Translations under genes and position numbers: made by a program
The notes under the pieces: model-generated
The model's input: only the letters and a program-made list of their open reading frames with translations
What the model was told of the DNA's origin: nothing
Databases searched by the model: none
From: Acidimicrobiaceae bacterium
Lineage (GTDB): Bacteria > Actinomycetota > Acidimicrobiia > Acidimicrobiales > Microtrichaceae
Direction of reading: 5' to 3'
Assembly (NCBI GenBank): GCA_003514205.1
Contig: DORQ01000263.1
Location: forward strand, 3,993 to 12,535
DNA: 8,543 bases
Shown here: in pieces, positions 1 to 6,067 of the stretch
Layout: the number at the start of each line of letters is the position of its first letter
How positions within the stretch are numbered: the first letter of the stretch is position 1

Positions 1-2174
1 CCATATGCCAAGCCATAGGAAACCATCTTCGCCTTCGATCGTTGCCCCGCATTGACGCTGTCGCGTGACACACCGAAAACCCTCGCGGCGGTTTCATTGT
101 GAATATCGGTTCCAGCGACGAACGCTTCGATCAGACCAGGATCACCGGCGAGGTGAGCAATGCAACGGAGCTCAATCTGGTTGTAGTCCGCTACAAGAAA
201 CACGCTTCCGTCGCAGGGAACGAAAACTTCTCGAAACTTCCGACCACCGTCAGTTCGGACAGGGATGTTGTGAAGGTTGGGATGTTCAGAACTCAACCGT
301 CCCGTTCGCGCCACCGTCTGATGAAAGGTCGCATGGATCCGATTGTCCGGAGCGACCTCGGCAAGGAGACCCTCGGCGTAGGTTCCTCGAAGCTTTTCAA
401 CCTCACGGTAGGCCAGAAGATGCTCGATGATTGGATGCTGTCCGCTGAGCTTCTCCAGTGACGCTGCATCGGTTGACGCGCCCGTTTTGGTTTTCTTCTG
501 GGGTGTGAGACCAAGCTTGTCAAACAAAATGGTGCGCAGTTGCTGGGTGGAGTTCACATTGAACGGCTCTCCCGCCTCATCGATAATGGCGCTTCGCAAT
601 CGTTCACACTCCGCTGTCAGATCATCGCCAAGCGCCTTCAACGCAGCAACGTCAACACCGACCCCAACGTGCTCCATCCGAGCGAGTGCGCCGATGAGTG
701 GTACTTCAACCGAGTGATTGAGGTCGGCCAGGTTTTGCGACACCAACGCGTCAGAGAGCGGGGACATCAGGCGATGTACCCCCATTGCCTCAGTCGCTGT
801 TCGTTCCATGTCCGTTGTGGTGGACTCCCCAAAATCGAGTTGTCCTGACACTCCCCCATCGCTCACTCCCAGTTCGGCCTCTGCATAGTGAGCGAGCAGA
901 TCTCCGAGCGCATAGCGTGGGTCGGCGGGATCGAGCAGGTACGCGGCGATCTTGGTATCCAGGGACACCGCCGGGGCCTTCGCTCCGAGATCCAGTAACG
1001 ATCTGAGGAGAGGCTTGAGGTCGTGACCTACCCACGGCTGTGATCCGCTGAAGCACTCGGGGTCGTTGGACACCAGTGCTGCGAGCACAGGTGCGCCACA
1101 CCAACCCACTTCGGAAGTCTCGGCATCGGTGACCACGGCGAGGCCCACTACGGGGGACCTACCGGCACGACCCTCCCAGGCGCCCGCAACCAGAATTGGT
1201 TCTGTGGCTGTGGAGAAAAACTCGGCTGCTTCAGCGGTCGTCATTTCTCGTGGCTCTGCAGTGATTACTTCGAGTTTCGGCAGCGCAGCTGCGTCCAAGG
1301 AAGTTCCAAATGCCTCGGCAACACGACCGAGGAGGGACCCAAACTCGAGGAACTTGAAGAGCTCGGTGACTTGTTCAACATCGAAGCGGCCAGGAGTCAG
1401 CTCGCTGAGATCCTTGGGTACCGCGACGTCTCGAACGAGTTTCATCATGGAGACGTTGCGCCGAGCGTTTGACTCGCCCTCAACGAGGTTCTGACGCAGT
1501 TTGGGCGTCTGCTCATCGAGGTGCTCGTAGATGCCTGCCACCGAGCCATATGAGTTGATGAGCTTTGCAGCCGTCTTCTCGCCGACTCCTGTCACCCCGG
1601 GGAGGTTGTCGCTTGGATCTCCGCGTAGTGCCGCGTAGTTCACATACTGGGTGGGGTGCACCCCAGTGCGTGACACGATCCCTGCCTCGTCGTAGAGGAC
1701 GTAGTCACTGACCCCTTTTCGGTTGTACAGAACTCGGATGAACGGATCTTCAACGAGTTGATACGCATCACGGTCCCCGGTCACGATGATGCTCGAGATT
1801 CCATCCGCCGCGGCACGAGTGGCAAGCGTGGCGATCACGTCGTCTGCCTCGAAGCCTGCGACATCAACAATTGCGAGATTGAGCGCCTCAACGACTTGAC
1901 GCACCAGGCCAATCTGTTGGCGCAGGATATCGGGGGCTGCCTCTCGATTCGCCTTGTACGAGTCAAGCTGCTCATGGCGAAATGTCGGCTCCGGCCGGTC
2001 AAATGCCACCGCAATCAAGTCAGGCTGGTGATCACGGACCAGATTCGTCAGCATCGAGGTGAAGCCGAAGGTCGCATTGGTCACTTGACCCGAGGAGGTA
2101 GCCATATCGGTCGGGAGTGCGAAAAACGCCCGGTATGTCAGTGAGTGGCCGTCAATCAACATCAGTGTGGTCAT
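1..2174 (-). CDS. polA: DNA polymerase I, N-terminal ~724 residues (3' end outside window)
   Basis: DNA polymerase I fills gaps in excision repair and removes RNA primers from Okazaki fragments. The frame reads from the ATG at 2174 and runs off the left edge, giving about 724 of the usual ~900 residues. The 5' nuclease domain is intact: LIDGHS near residue 6, GFEADD near 107, TGDRDAYQ near 129 and GDPSDNLPG near 184. The middle domain has the 3'-5' exonuclease fold but lacks its metal ligands: the DxE motif is replaced near residues 326-335 (PILVAGAWEG) and the second motif reads GHDLKPLL near 382, so proofreading is probably absent, as in mycobacterial Pol I. The polymerase domain shows motif A, ADYNQIELR, with Asp663 and Glu668, and the O-helix RSKAKMVSYGLAYG at the window edge, with Arg712, Lys716 and Tyr720. 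The gene lies 46 bases after pdtaR. Upstream there is only a weak GAAG and a TAGTGT at 2188-2183 that could be a -10 box. Identity is very secure. Confidence 0.97.
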   Translation of the reverse strand, partial: MTTLMLIDGHSLTYRAFFALPTDMATSSGQVTNATFGFTSMLTNLVRDHQPDLIAVAFDRPEPTFRHEQLDSYKANREAAPDILRQQIGLVRQVVEALNLAIVDVAGFEADDVIATLATRAAADGISSIIVTGDRDAYQLVEDPFIRVLYNRKGVSDYVLYDEAGIVSRTGVHPTQYVNYAALRGDPSDNLPGVTGVGEKTAAKLINSYGSVAGIYEHLDEQTPKLRQNLVEGESNARRNVSMMKLVRDVAVPKDLSELTPGRFDVEQVTELFKFLEFGSLLGRVAEAFGTSLDAAALPKLEVITAEPREMTTAEAAEFFSTATEPILVAGAWEGRAGRSPVVGLAVVTDAETSEVGWCGAPVLAALVSNDPECFSGSQPWVGHDLKPLLRSLLDLGAKAPAVSLDTKIAAYLLDPADPRYALGDLLAHYAEAELGVSDGGVSGQLDFGESTTTDMERTATEAMGVHRLMSPLSDALVSQNLADLNHSVEVPLIGALARMEHVGVGVDVAALKALGDDLTAECERLRSAIIDEAGEPFNVNSTQQLRTILFDKLGLTPQKKTKTGASTDAASLEKLSGQHPIIEHLLAYREVEKLRGTYAEGLLAEVAPDNRIHATFHQTVARTGRLSSEHPNLHNIPVRTDGGRKFREVFVPCDGSVFLVADYNQIELRCIAHLAGDPGLIEAFVAGTDIHNETAARVFGVSRDSVNAGQRSKAKMVSYGLAY

Positions 2175-2220
2175 TGGGCTTCACACTATTCGAGTTGACG
2201 TGGCTGGATGACTGGAGTGA

Positions 2221-2838
2221 TTACTGCTGACCCAGGGTTGGAGTCAGCGAACCGTCAAGGATTCGCTCGGCGATTTCGCGGCTTGAGACTCGATGATCCA
2301 TCGCTTGGCGTTGCAAGTAGCGAAATGCCCCTGCCTCGTTGAACTCGAACTCATTCATCAGCACTGCCTTGGCTCGATCAATTCGTTTGCGATCCTCAAG
2401 TTGTTGCTTCAGCGCCTCTGATCCATCCACCAGCGAGTTCAGCTTCTCAAAGCTCCGCTTCGCTACCTCGATCGCCGGTACGAGATCCTCTGCTTGGAAC
2501 GGCTTGACCAAATAGGCGAGCACCCCAGCGTTGCTCGCCGATTGGATGAGGTCTCGCTGGCTGAACGCCGTCAACAACACCACAGCGCAGAGTCGCCGTT
2601 CACTGAGAATCTGGGCCGCTGAAATGCCATCCATTCCGGGCATCTTCACATCGAGAATCGCCACATCAGGTCGAAGGGTGCTCACGAGTTCTACTGCCTC
2701 ATCGCCCCGGCCACACTCCCCGACGACGAGATACCCCTCCTCTTCAAGGATCTCTCGAAGGTCGAGACGAATGATCGCCTCGTCTTCGGCAATCACAATG
2801 CGAATCGGTTCCGAGCCTGGCTCCTCTGGCGCACTCAT
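2221..2838 (-). CDS. pdtaR: Response regulator with REC and ANTAR domains, PdtaR type
   Basis: This is a 205-residue two-component response regulator whose output domain binds RNA and acts as a transcription antiterminator. The receiver domain (about 12-130) has the acidic pair Glu18/Asp19, phosphoacceptor Asp63 in ILDVKMPGMDG, Thr90 in LLTAFSQRD, and Tyr109 and Lys112 in YLVKPF. The C-terminal ANTAR helices (about 144-200) include RKRIDRAKAVLM, a central AFRYLQRQAMD and EIAERIL. Length and sequence closely resemble M. tuberculosis PdtaR (Rv1626), which is phosphorylated by the kinase PdtaS; no kinase lies in this window. The ATG at 2838 is preferred over the adjacent GTG at 2841, because GAGG at 2847-2844 sits five bases before the ATG and would be only two from the GTG. 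The start overlaps the preceding stop as TGATG, so translational coupling is likely. RNA targets cannot be identified from this window. Confidence 0.94.
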   Translation of the reverse strand: MSAPEEPGSEPIRIVIAEDEAIIRLDLREILEEEGYLVVGECGRGDEAVELVSTLRPDVAILDVKMPGMDGISAAQILSERRLCAVVLLTAFSQRDLIQSASNAGVLAYLVKPFQAEDLVPAIEVAKRSFEKLNSLVDGSEALKQQLEDRKRIDRAKAVLMNEFEFNEAGAFRYLQRQAMDHRVSSREIAERILDGSLTPTLGQQ

Positions 2839-3128
2839 CACTTCCTCGAAGCGTTCAGGCGTTCAAGAAGACGGTCAGTTTCGGCCTCAAGGCGAAGCAC
2901 CCTCGCAACAGAATCATCTCGCCCTCGCTGCATGGCGAGGAGGTACCGACTCGAATCACGGGCTGCCACAGAGTCCTCAATCTGATCGGAGACAAGCCCG
3001 CGAAGGTGAGCATCCTCGGACTCTTCTCGCACCTGGAGGAGCTGCTCCTCTGCTGCGGCGAGTTCGCTGCGTGCTTGTTGGAGTTGAGTAGACATGCGGC
3101 GAAGCCGCCGCTCAATCAGGAATGACAT
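2838..3128 (-). CDS. Small charged coiled-coil protein of unknown function
   Basis: This is a 96-residue frame from the ATG at 3128 to a TGA whose last base is the first base of the pdtaR ATG. I do not recognise a family. The product is almost entirely helical and highly charged, with no cysteine, signal peptide or membrane segment. Hydrophobic residues recur at heptad-like spacing in QQARSELAAAEEQLLQV and again in VLRLEAETDRLLERL, so a coiled coil is likely. A second possible start is the ATG at 3095 (85 residues, beginning MSTQLQQ). It is preceded by a GC-rich hairpin (3111-3096, six-pair stem, four-base loop) and no Shine-Dalgarno sequence. The 3128 start also lacks one, because the tRNA 3' end occupies that position. 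The one-base overlap with pdtaR argues for a real, cotranscribed gene. A role with PdtaR is an inference from position only. Confidence 0.7.
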   Translation of the reverse strand: MSFLIERRLRRMSTQLQQARSELAAAEEQLLQVREESEDAHLRGLVSDQIEDSVAARDSSRYLLAMQRGRDDSVARVLRLEAETDRLLERLNASRK

Positions 3129-3130
3129 AT

Positions 3131-3216
3131 TGGTGCCCGGGGTGGGATTCGAACCCACACGCCCTCTCGGACAGTGGATTTTGAGTCCACCGCGTCTGCC
3201 ATTCCGCCACCCGGGC
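3131..3216 (-). tRNA. tRNA-Leu, anticodon CAA
   Basis: This is an 86-base leucine tRNA reading UUG codons, with the CCA end encoded. The acceptor stem GCCCGGG pairs with CCCGGGC, followed by discriminator A and CCA. The anticodon arm is GTGGA, loop CTCAAAA, TCCAC, which puts CAA at positions 34-36. A long variable arm (around TGTCCGAGAGGGCGT) makes it class II, as expected for leucine. The T arm is GTGGG, loop TTCGAAT, CCCAC. The next start codon on the same strand begins only two bases beyond CCA. Confidence 0.97.
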
Positions 3217-3218
3217 AA

Positions 3219-3242
3219 GTTGAACAGCGTAGCCTGTTCAAC
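3219..3242. repeat. Perfect inverted repeat, 9-bp arms and 6-base spacer
   Basis: GTTGAACAG at 3219-3227 is the exact reverse complement of CTGTTCAAC at 3234-3242, with CGTAGC between. It starts two bases upstream of the tRNA-Leu 5' end and covers the candidate -10 box. It could be an operator or a hairpin at the end of the upstream secreted-protein transcript. No T-run follows it directly, so it is not a classical terminator. The spacer and its flank contain a -10-like element on each strand (TACGCT on minus, TAGCCT at 3230-3235 on plus). Confidence 0.6.
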
Positions 3243-3255
3243 GATGGCTCAGAAT
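3226..3255 (-). promoter_or_regulatory. Candidate promoter of tRNA-Leu
   Basis: On the minus strand a -35-like TTCTGA (3255-3250) and a -10-like TACGCT (3231-3226, fitting TANNNT) are separated by 17 bases. Transcription would begin a few bases before the mature tRNA 5' end at 3216. The -35 match is only moderate. The -10 box lies inside the inverted repeat at 3219-3242. Confidence 0.45.
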
Positions 3256-3372
3256 CGTATTCGCTCGAATTTCCGCAAACAATCTCTTCGCACCCTCATT
3301 GCGGTGGCAATTGTGGGGGGCATTGCGACCTTCCGCCGCACCCAGATCGCCAAGCATCGGATCCCCAGCTAG
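3244..3372 (+). CDS. Candidate 42-residue basic membrane peptide
   Basis: This is the only plus-strand frame I consider possibly real. It encodes 42 residues: a basic N-terminus (RIRSNFRKQSLR), a hydrophobic stretch TLIAVAIVGGIA near residues 18-29, and a basic tail (FRRTQIAKHR). The layout suits a small single-span membrane or membrane-associated peptide. It fills the gap between the tRNA and the convergent secreted-protein gene; the two stop codons overlap in the palindrome CTAG at 3369-3372. There is no Shine-Dalgarno sequence, but TAGCCT at 3230-3235 could be a -10 box for a leaderless message. No family is recognised, and a chance open frame is a serious alternative. Confidence 0.3.
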   Translation: MAQNRIRSNFRKQSLRTLIAVAIVGGIATFRRTQIAKHRIPS

Positions 3373-4598
3373 CGGCCAACCGGGATGGGCTCGCTCGGGT
3401 TCACCACGTACAGCGAGTCCTTCTTGAACAGTCCATGGAGCAGCGTGATTGCAGTCGAATCATCGGTAACCCCGAGCGCAGCCCAACGTGCCTTTGCCTG
3501 GGGGTTCGCCATCCCTTCAAACTCGAAGCCTGCGTCGTAGCAGGAACTCTCCGCCGCGATGAAGCCATAGCGCCGTATCGATTCCGCAAGAACTTTGGCT
3601 GTCGTTCTGCGAGCTCCGGTGTAGCCGCGCGAATCCAACCAACTCGTGATCTCGGCGTCGGTAATGTCGAGGCCGAAGCGCATTCCTTTTGGAATTGTTT
3701 TGGAGCGTGCGAAGGACGTGTTGGGCGGATTGTTTGCGCCACAGAAGTTCTGTGGACCTGCAGAAAGCTCGAACCTGGTGGCTGGATTCAGGTAGAAGCC
3801 ACAATCGACGCCAGCCGCAGCCGTCCCCATTTGTTGGTTGGTGCACTGCGGGCCGAACATGGCGTTGTACATCACCAGCGCCAGCGCATGGTCGACATAG
3901 CCCGAGGCAACCTCCTCAGGGCGAACAGTCAGCGCCAGCTTCGGAAGCCCCATTCCCCGGGAGGGGAACCCCGCGATCGAGGTCCAGATATTGGCGGGAG
4001 CGTGATTTGGATCCATGACAAGGTTCATCGTGCCCACACACAGGTCCACTCCGGCGGCATAGCCGAGCAGAATATTCACTGGTTCCACGCAACCGCCGTA
4101 GTTGTTGAGTTGTACCAGCCAGAGGTCCCACTCACGACCAGTAGGCGGATCGACGATCACCATATTGTGATCGTTGCCCGGCGCTGGAACCCAGGCCGGA
4201 TTCCAGGGGATCGACGCCCCATTCCCCAAGTTGCTGTCGTAGCCATAGGTGGCCTTAAAGACGCGAATAGTGGTAGTTGCCTCCCGAGCGTCGTAGATCG
4301 GCACGGAGTAGTCCTGGAAGTACGAGCTGAACTGGCCCTTCAGCGATGGATTCGCGGTGGATCCGAAGTTCGAATATTCCCACAGCCGATCAACATATGA
4401 CTGGTACTGAGGGAGCCGACCGTAGGGCTCCGCGAATTTGTTCCAGGGTGCTGCATCGCCGAAGTATCGGGTGCTGGGGTGGGGTGGGACTGTGGTCGAC
4501 GTGCTCGTGGCAGTTCCACCGTCTGGGCTGGAAGGTACCGCGCATGCGACCCCCAAGCTCAGCACGGCGCACCACGCCAGCAGGATTCTTCTTCTCAC
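3369..4598 (-). CDS. Secreted, probably lipid-anchored protein, paralog A (function unknown)
   Basis: The product has 409 residues. The export signal is RRR followed by the hydrophobic stretch ILLAWCAVLSLGVA and Cys19. The Cys resembles a lipoprotein site, although Gly at -3 makes the lipobox imperfect; signal peptidase I cleavage is the alternative. A Thr/Ser/Pro-rich linker (about 25-42) leads to a folded domain from RYFGDAAPWN at 44. Six cysteines (about 170, 187, 252, 266, 286, 353) are shared with the neighbouring paralog and could form three disulfides. Conserved blocks are GNDHNMVI, PPTGREWDLWLVQ, GLPKLALTVRPEEVASG with VDHALA after it, PKGMRF and IRRYGFIAAESS. The block order (DHxxxx, then LP.L..L.RPEE...G..DHAL, then a late ALR.YG) recalls large secreted bacterial families of probable beta-sandwich fold, from memory. 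The GTG at 4598 is chosen because it directly precedes the signal peptide; the only ribosome-site candidate is a weak GGGGG at 4607-4603. The frame is open upstream to a TTG at 4661. No enzymatic function is assigned. Confidence 0.85.
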   Translation of the reverse strand: MRRRILLAWCAVLSLGVACAVPSSPDGGTATSTSTTVPPHPSTRYFGDAAPWNKFAEPYGRLPQYQSYVDRLWEYSNFGSTANPSLKGQFSSYFQDYSVPIYDAREATTTIRVFKATYGYDSNLGNGASIPWNPAWVPAPGNDHNMVIVDPPTGREWDLWLVQLNNYGGCVEPVNILLGYAAGVDLCVGTMNLVMDPNHAPANIWTSIAGFPSRGMGLPKLALTVRPEEVASGYVDHALALVMYNAMFGPQCTNQQMGTAAAGVDCGFYLNPATRFELSAGPQNFCGANNPPNTSFARSKTIPKGMRFGLDITDAEITSWLDSRGYTGARRTTAKVLAESIRRYGFIAAESSCYDAGFEFEGMANPQAKARWAALGVTDDSTAITLLHGLFKKDSLYVVNPSEPIPVGR

Positions 4599-4631
4599 TC
4601 GGCCCCCGTGGTCCCGTTGTTGCTCCGCAAT

Positions 4632-4651
4632 GTCTAGCTTCTGCACTAGAC
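4632..4651. promoter_or_regulatory. Inverted repeat in the leader of paralog A
   Basis: GTCTAG at 4632-4637 and CTAGAC at 4646-4651 form 6-bp perfect arms around an 8-base spacer. The repeat lies 34-53 bases ahead of the GTG start. A TTGACT at 4675-4670 on the minus strand could be the -35 box of the same promoter; a TAGGTC at 4654-4649 would be a poorly spaced -10 (15 bases) overlapping the repeat. Operator function is a guess. Confidence 0.25.
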
Positions 4652-4738
4652 CTATTCCCAATGCACTTGAGTCAATCTCAACCCCACCTACTACCCCGCT
4701 ACACCTCGATGGAACGCTGTTCCGCTCAAAGGCCAGAC

Positions 4739-5974
4739 CTACCGTACACCGAGAAGTACTGCCGCTGGCGGATTGAGGACATAGAGATCCTCAAGCTCGA
4801 ATAACCCGTGTAGCAGGCTGGCGGCGTCCGGCCCGTCCTCGACTCCGAGCTGCTCCCATTTCGCCTTCGTTACAGGATTGAGCATGCCATCGGTCTCAAT
4901 TCCGACGTCATAACACGAACTCTCCGCAACGATGAACCCGTAGTTTCTGAGCGCCTCGGCGAAGATCCGCGCCGTGTTGCGAAGCTGACCGGTGAATCCG
5001 CGACCCTGCAACCACTGATCGATCTCAGCATCGGTCAGGTCGACAGCGAACCGCATGCCTTCAGGAACGGTCTGCGCCCGTGCGGCGGATGTGTTCGGAG
5101 GGTTGGTTGCGCCGCAGAAGTCCTGGGGGCCATCGGCAAGCTCAAGCCGTGTGCCGGGACTCATGAAGAAGCCACAATCCACACCTTCGGCCACCGTTGT
5201 CCGTTGAGCAGGTGTGCAGGCCGGACCAAACATGGCGTTGTACACGTTGACGGCTAACGCATGGTCGATGAAGCCAGAAGCGACCTCGTCGGCGCGGGCG
5301 ACCATCGCCAGCTTGGGCAACCCGACACCTCGGGAGAAGTAGCCCCCCGTCCCGGTTCGATAGTCAGCAATCTCGCCCGTAGCTGTCTTCACCTGATTGG
5401 CGAGCCCAACGCAGAGGTCGATACCCGGCGTGTACCCGCGGAGGATGTTCTCAATGGTGATACAACCCGAATGGTTCTCCTTTTGCACCAACCACAAGTC
5501 GATCTCGCGCCCCGTGGCTGGCTCCAGAATCACCATGTTGTGGTCGTTTCCCGTCGCGGGCTCCCAACTCGAGTCCCATGGAATCACCTCACCTGGTTCG
5601 ATGCTCCCGTCATAGCCGTAGCCGGCTCGAAACACTCGGATTGTGCCAGTGGAGGCAGTGGCTTCATAGATCGGCACTGAATAGTCGCGGAAATAGGTGC
5701 TCACCTGTCCCCTCAGCGTGGGGTCGGCGACTGCACCGGCATTTGAGTAGTTCCAGAACCGCTGAGCATAGGTTTGATACCGCGAGGATCGGCCAAGGTT
5801 CGCTGCCGGGATGTTCCATGGGGCAGCATCTCCGAAGTATCGAACTGTCACGTGTGCAACGATGGTCGAGGGAGGCGATTCAGACCCTGGAACCGCGATG
5901 CAGGCTGTTGCGCTCATGAGCATCACGAGGCTGATAACCACGTTCTGGTACGCCGAAGCAGACCTCTGTTTCAT
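4739..5974 (-). CDS. Secreted, probably lipid-anchored protein, paralog B (function unknown)
   Basis: The product has 411 residues and is clearly homologous to paralog A along the whole folded domain; by eye more than half the aligned positions are identical, with few gaps. The start at ATG 5974 is decided by a strong Shine-Dalgarno GGGGAGG (5987-5981) six bases ahead. An ATG five codons upstream lacks such a site. The signal peptide is MKQR, then the hydrophobic stretch VVISLVMLMSATA and Cys25, a plausible lipobox (SATAC). The linker is shorter than in A, and the domain begins at RYFGDAAPWN near 45. It keeps the six cysteines, GNDHNMVI, PATGREIDLWLVQ, LPKLAMVARADEVASG, IDHALA, PEGMRF and LRNYGFIVAESS. 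In the RPEE block the Pro is replaced (RADE). About 140 bases separate it from paralog A, which has its own leader, so the two may be one transcript or two. Function is unknown. Confidence 0.88.
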   Translation of the reverse strand: MKQRSASAYQNVVISLVMLMSATACIAVPGSESPPSTIVAHVTVRYFGDAAPWNIPAANLGRSSRYQTYAQRFWNYSNAGAVADPTLRGQVSTYFRDYSVPIYEATASTGTIRVFRAGYGYDGSIEPGEVIPWDSSWEPATGNDHNMVILEPATGREIDLWLVQKENHSGCITIENILRGYTPGIDLCVGLANQVKTATGEIADYRTGTGGYFSRGVGLPKLAMVARADEVASGFIDHALAVNVYNAMFGPACTPAQRTTVAEGVDCGFFMSPGTRLELADGPQDFCGATNPPNTSAARAQTVPEGMRFAVDLTDAEIDQWLQGRGFTGQLRNTARIFAEALRNYGFIVAESSCYDVGIETDGMLNPVTKAKWEQLGVEDGPDAASLLHGLFELEDLYVLNPPAAVLLGVR

Positions 5975-5980
5975 CGCAAA

Positions 5981-5987
5981 CCTCCCC
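5981..5987 (-). promoter_or_regulatory. Strong ribosome binding site of paralog B
   Basis: GGGGAGG on the minus strand lies six bases before ATG 5974. It settles the start of paralog B against the in-frame ATG at 5989, whose upstream bases show no comparable site. Confidence 0.75.
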
Positions 5988-6023
5988 ATGCCCGCCCTCT
6001 GAGAGGACGAAGTAGCTCTCCAA

Positions 6024-6053
6024 GGTTTACCAGAGAAACCCCTCAGTTGTCAT
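6024..6053 (-). promoter_or_regulatory. Candidate promoter of paralog B
   Basis: On the minus strand ATGACA (6053-6048) matches five of six bases of the TTGACA -35 box. TAAACC (6029-6024) follows after 18 bases as a weak -10 box. It lies in the 78-99 base gap after the bcp stop codon, so the paralog pair probably has its own promoter. The weak -10 keeps confidence low. Confidence 0.3.
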
Positions 6054-6067
6054 GAAACTTGCCATGA

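Noticed and set aside
2531..3091. A 186-codon plus-strand frame over pdtaR and the coiled-coil gene
   Set aside because: It is antisense to two well-supported genes and its Ser/Arg-rich composition is typical of shadow frames.
3129..3218. Upstream extension of the coiled-coil frame into the tRNA
   Set aside because: The added residues are a translation of the tRNA-Leu sequence itself, a common artefact; the ATG at 3128 just after the tRNA is the first sensible start.
3174..4400. A 408-codon open frame on the plus strand
   Set aside because: It is antisense to paralog A, crosses the tRNA, has no recognisable motifs, and its length follows from the codon pattern of the real minus-strand gene, which has a clear paralog.
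4599..4661. Longer paralog A starting at TTG 4661
   Set aside because: It would put 21 charged residues ahead of a normal signal peptide; the GTG at 4598 gives a length matching paralog B.
3369..5974. Secreted gene pair as a mobile element or transposase pair
   Set aside because: Both have export signals and conserved cysteines, no transposase motif is present, and no flanking inverted or target-site repeats were seen.
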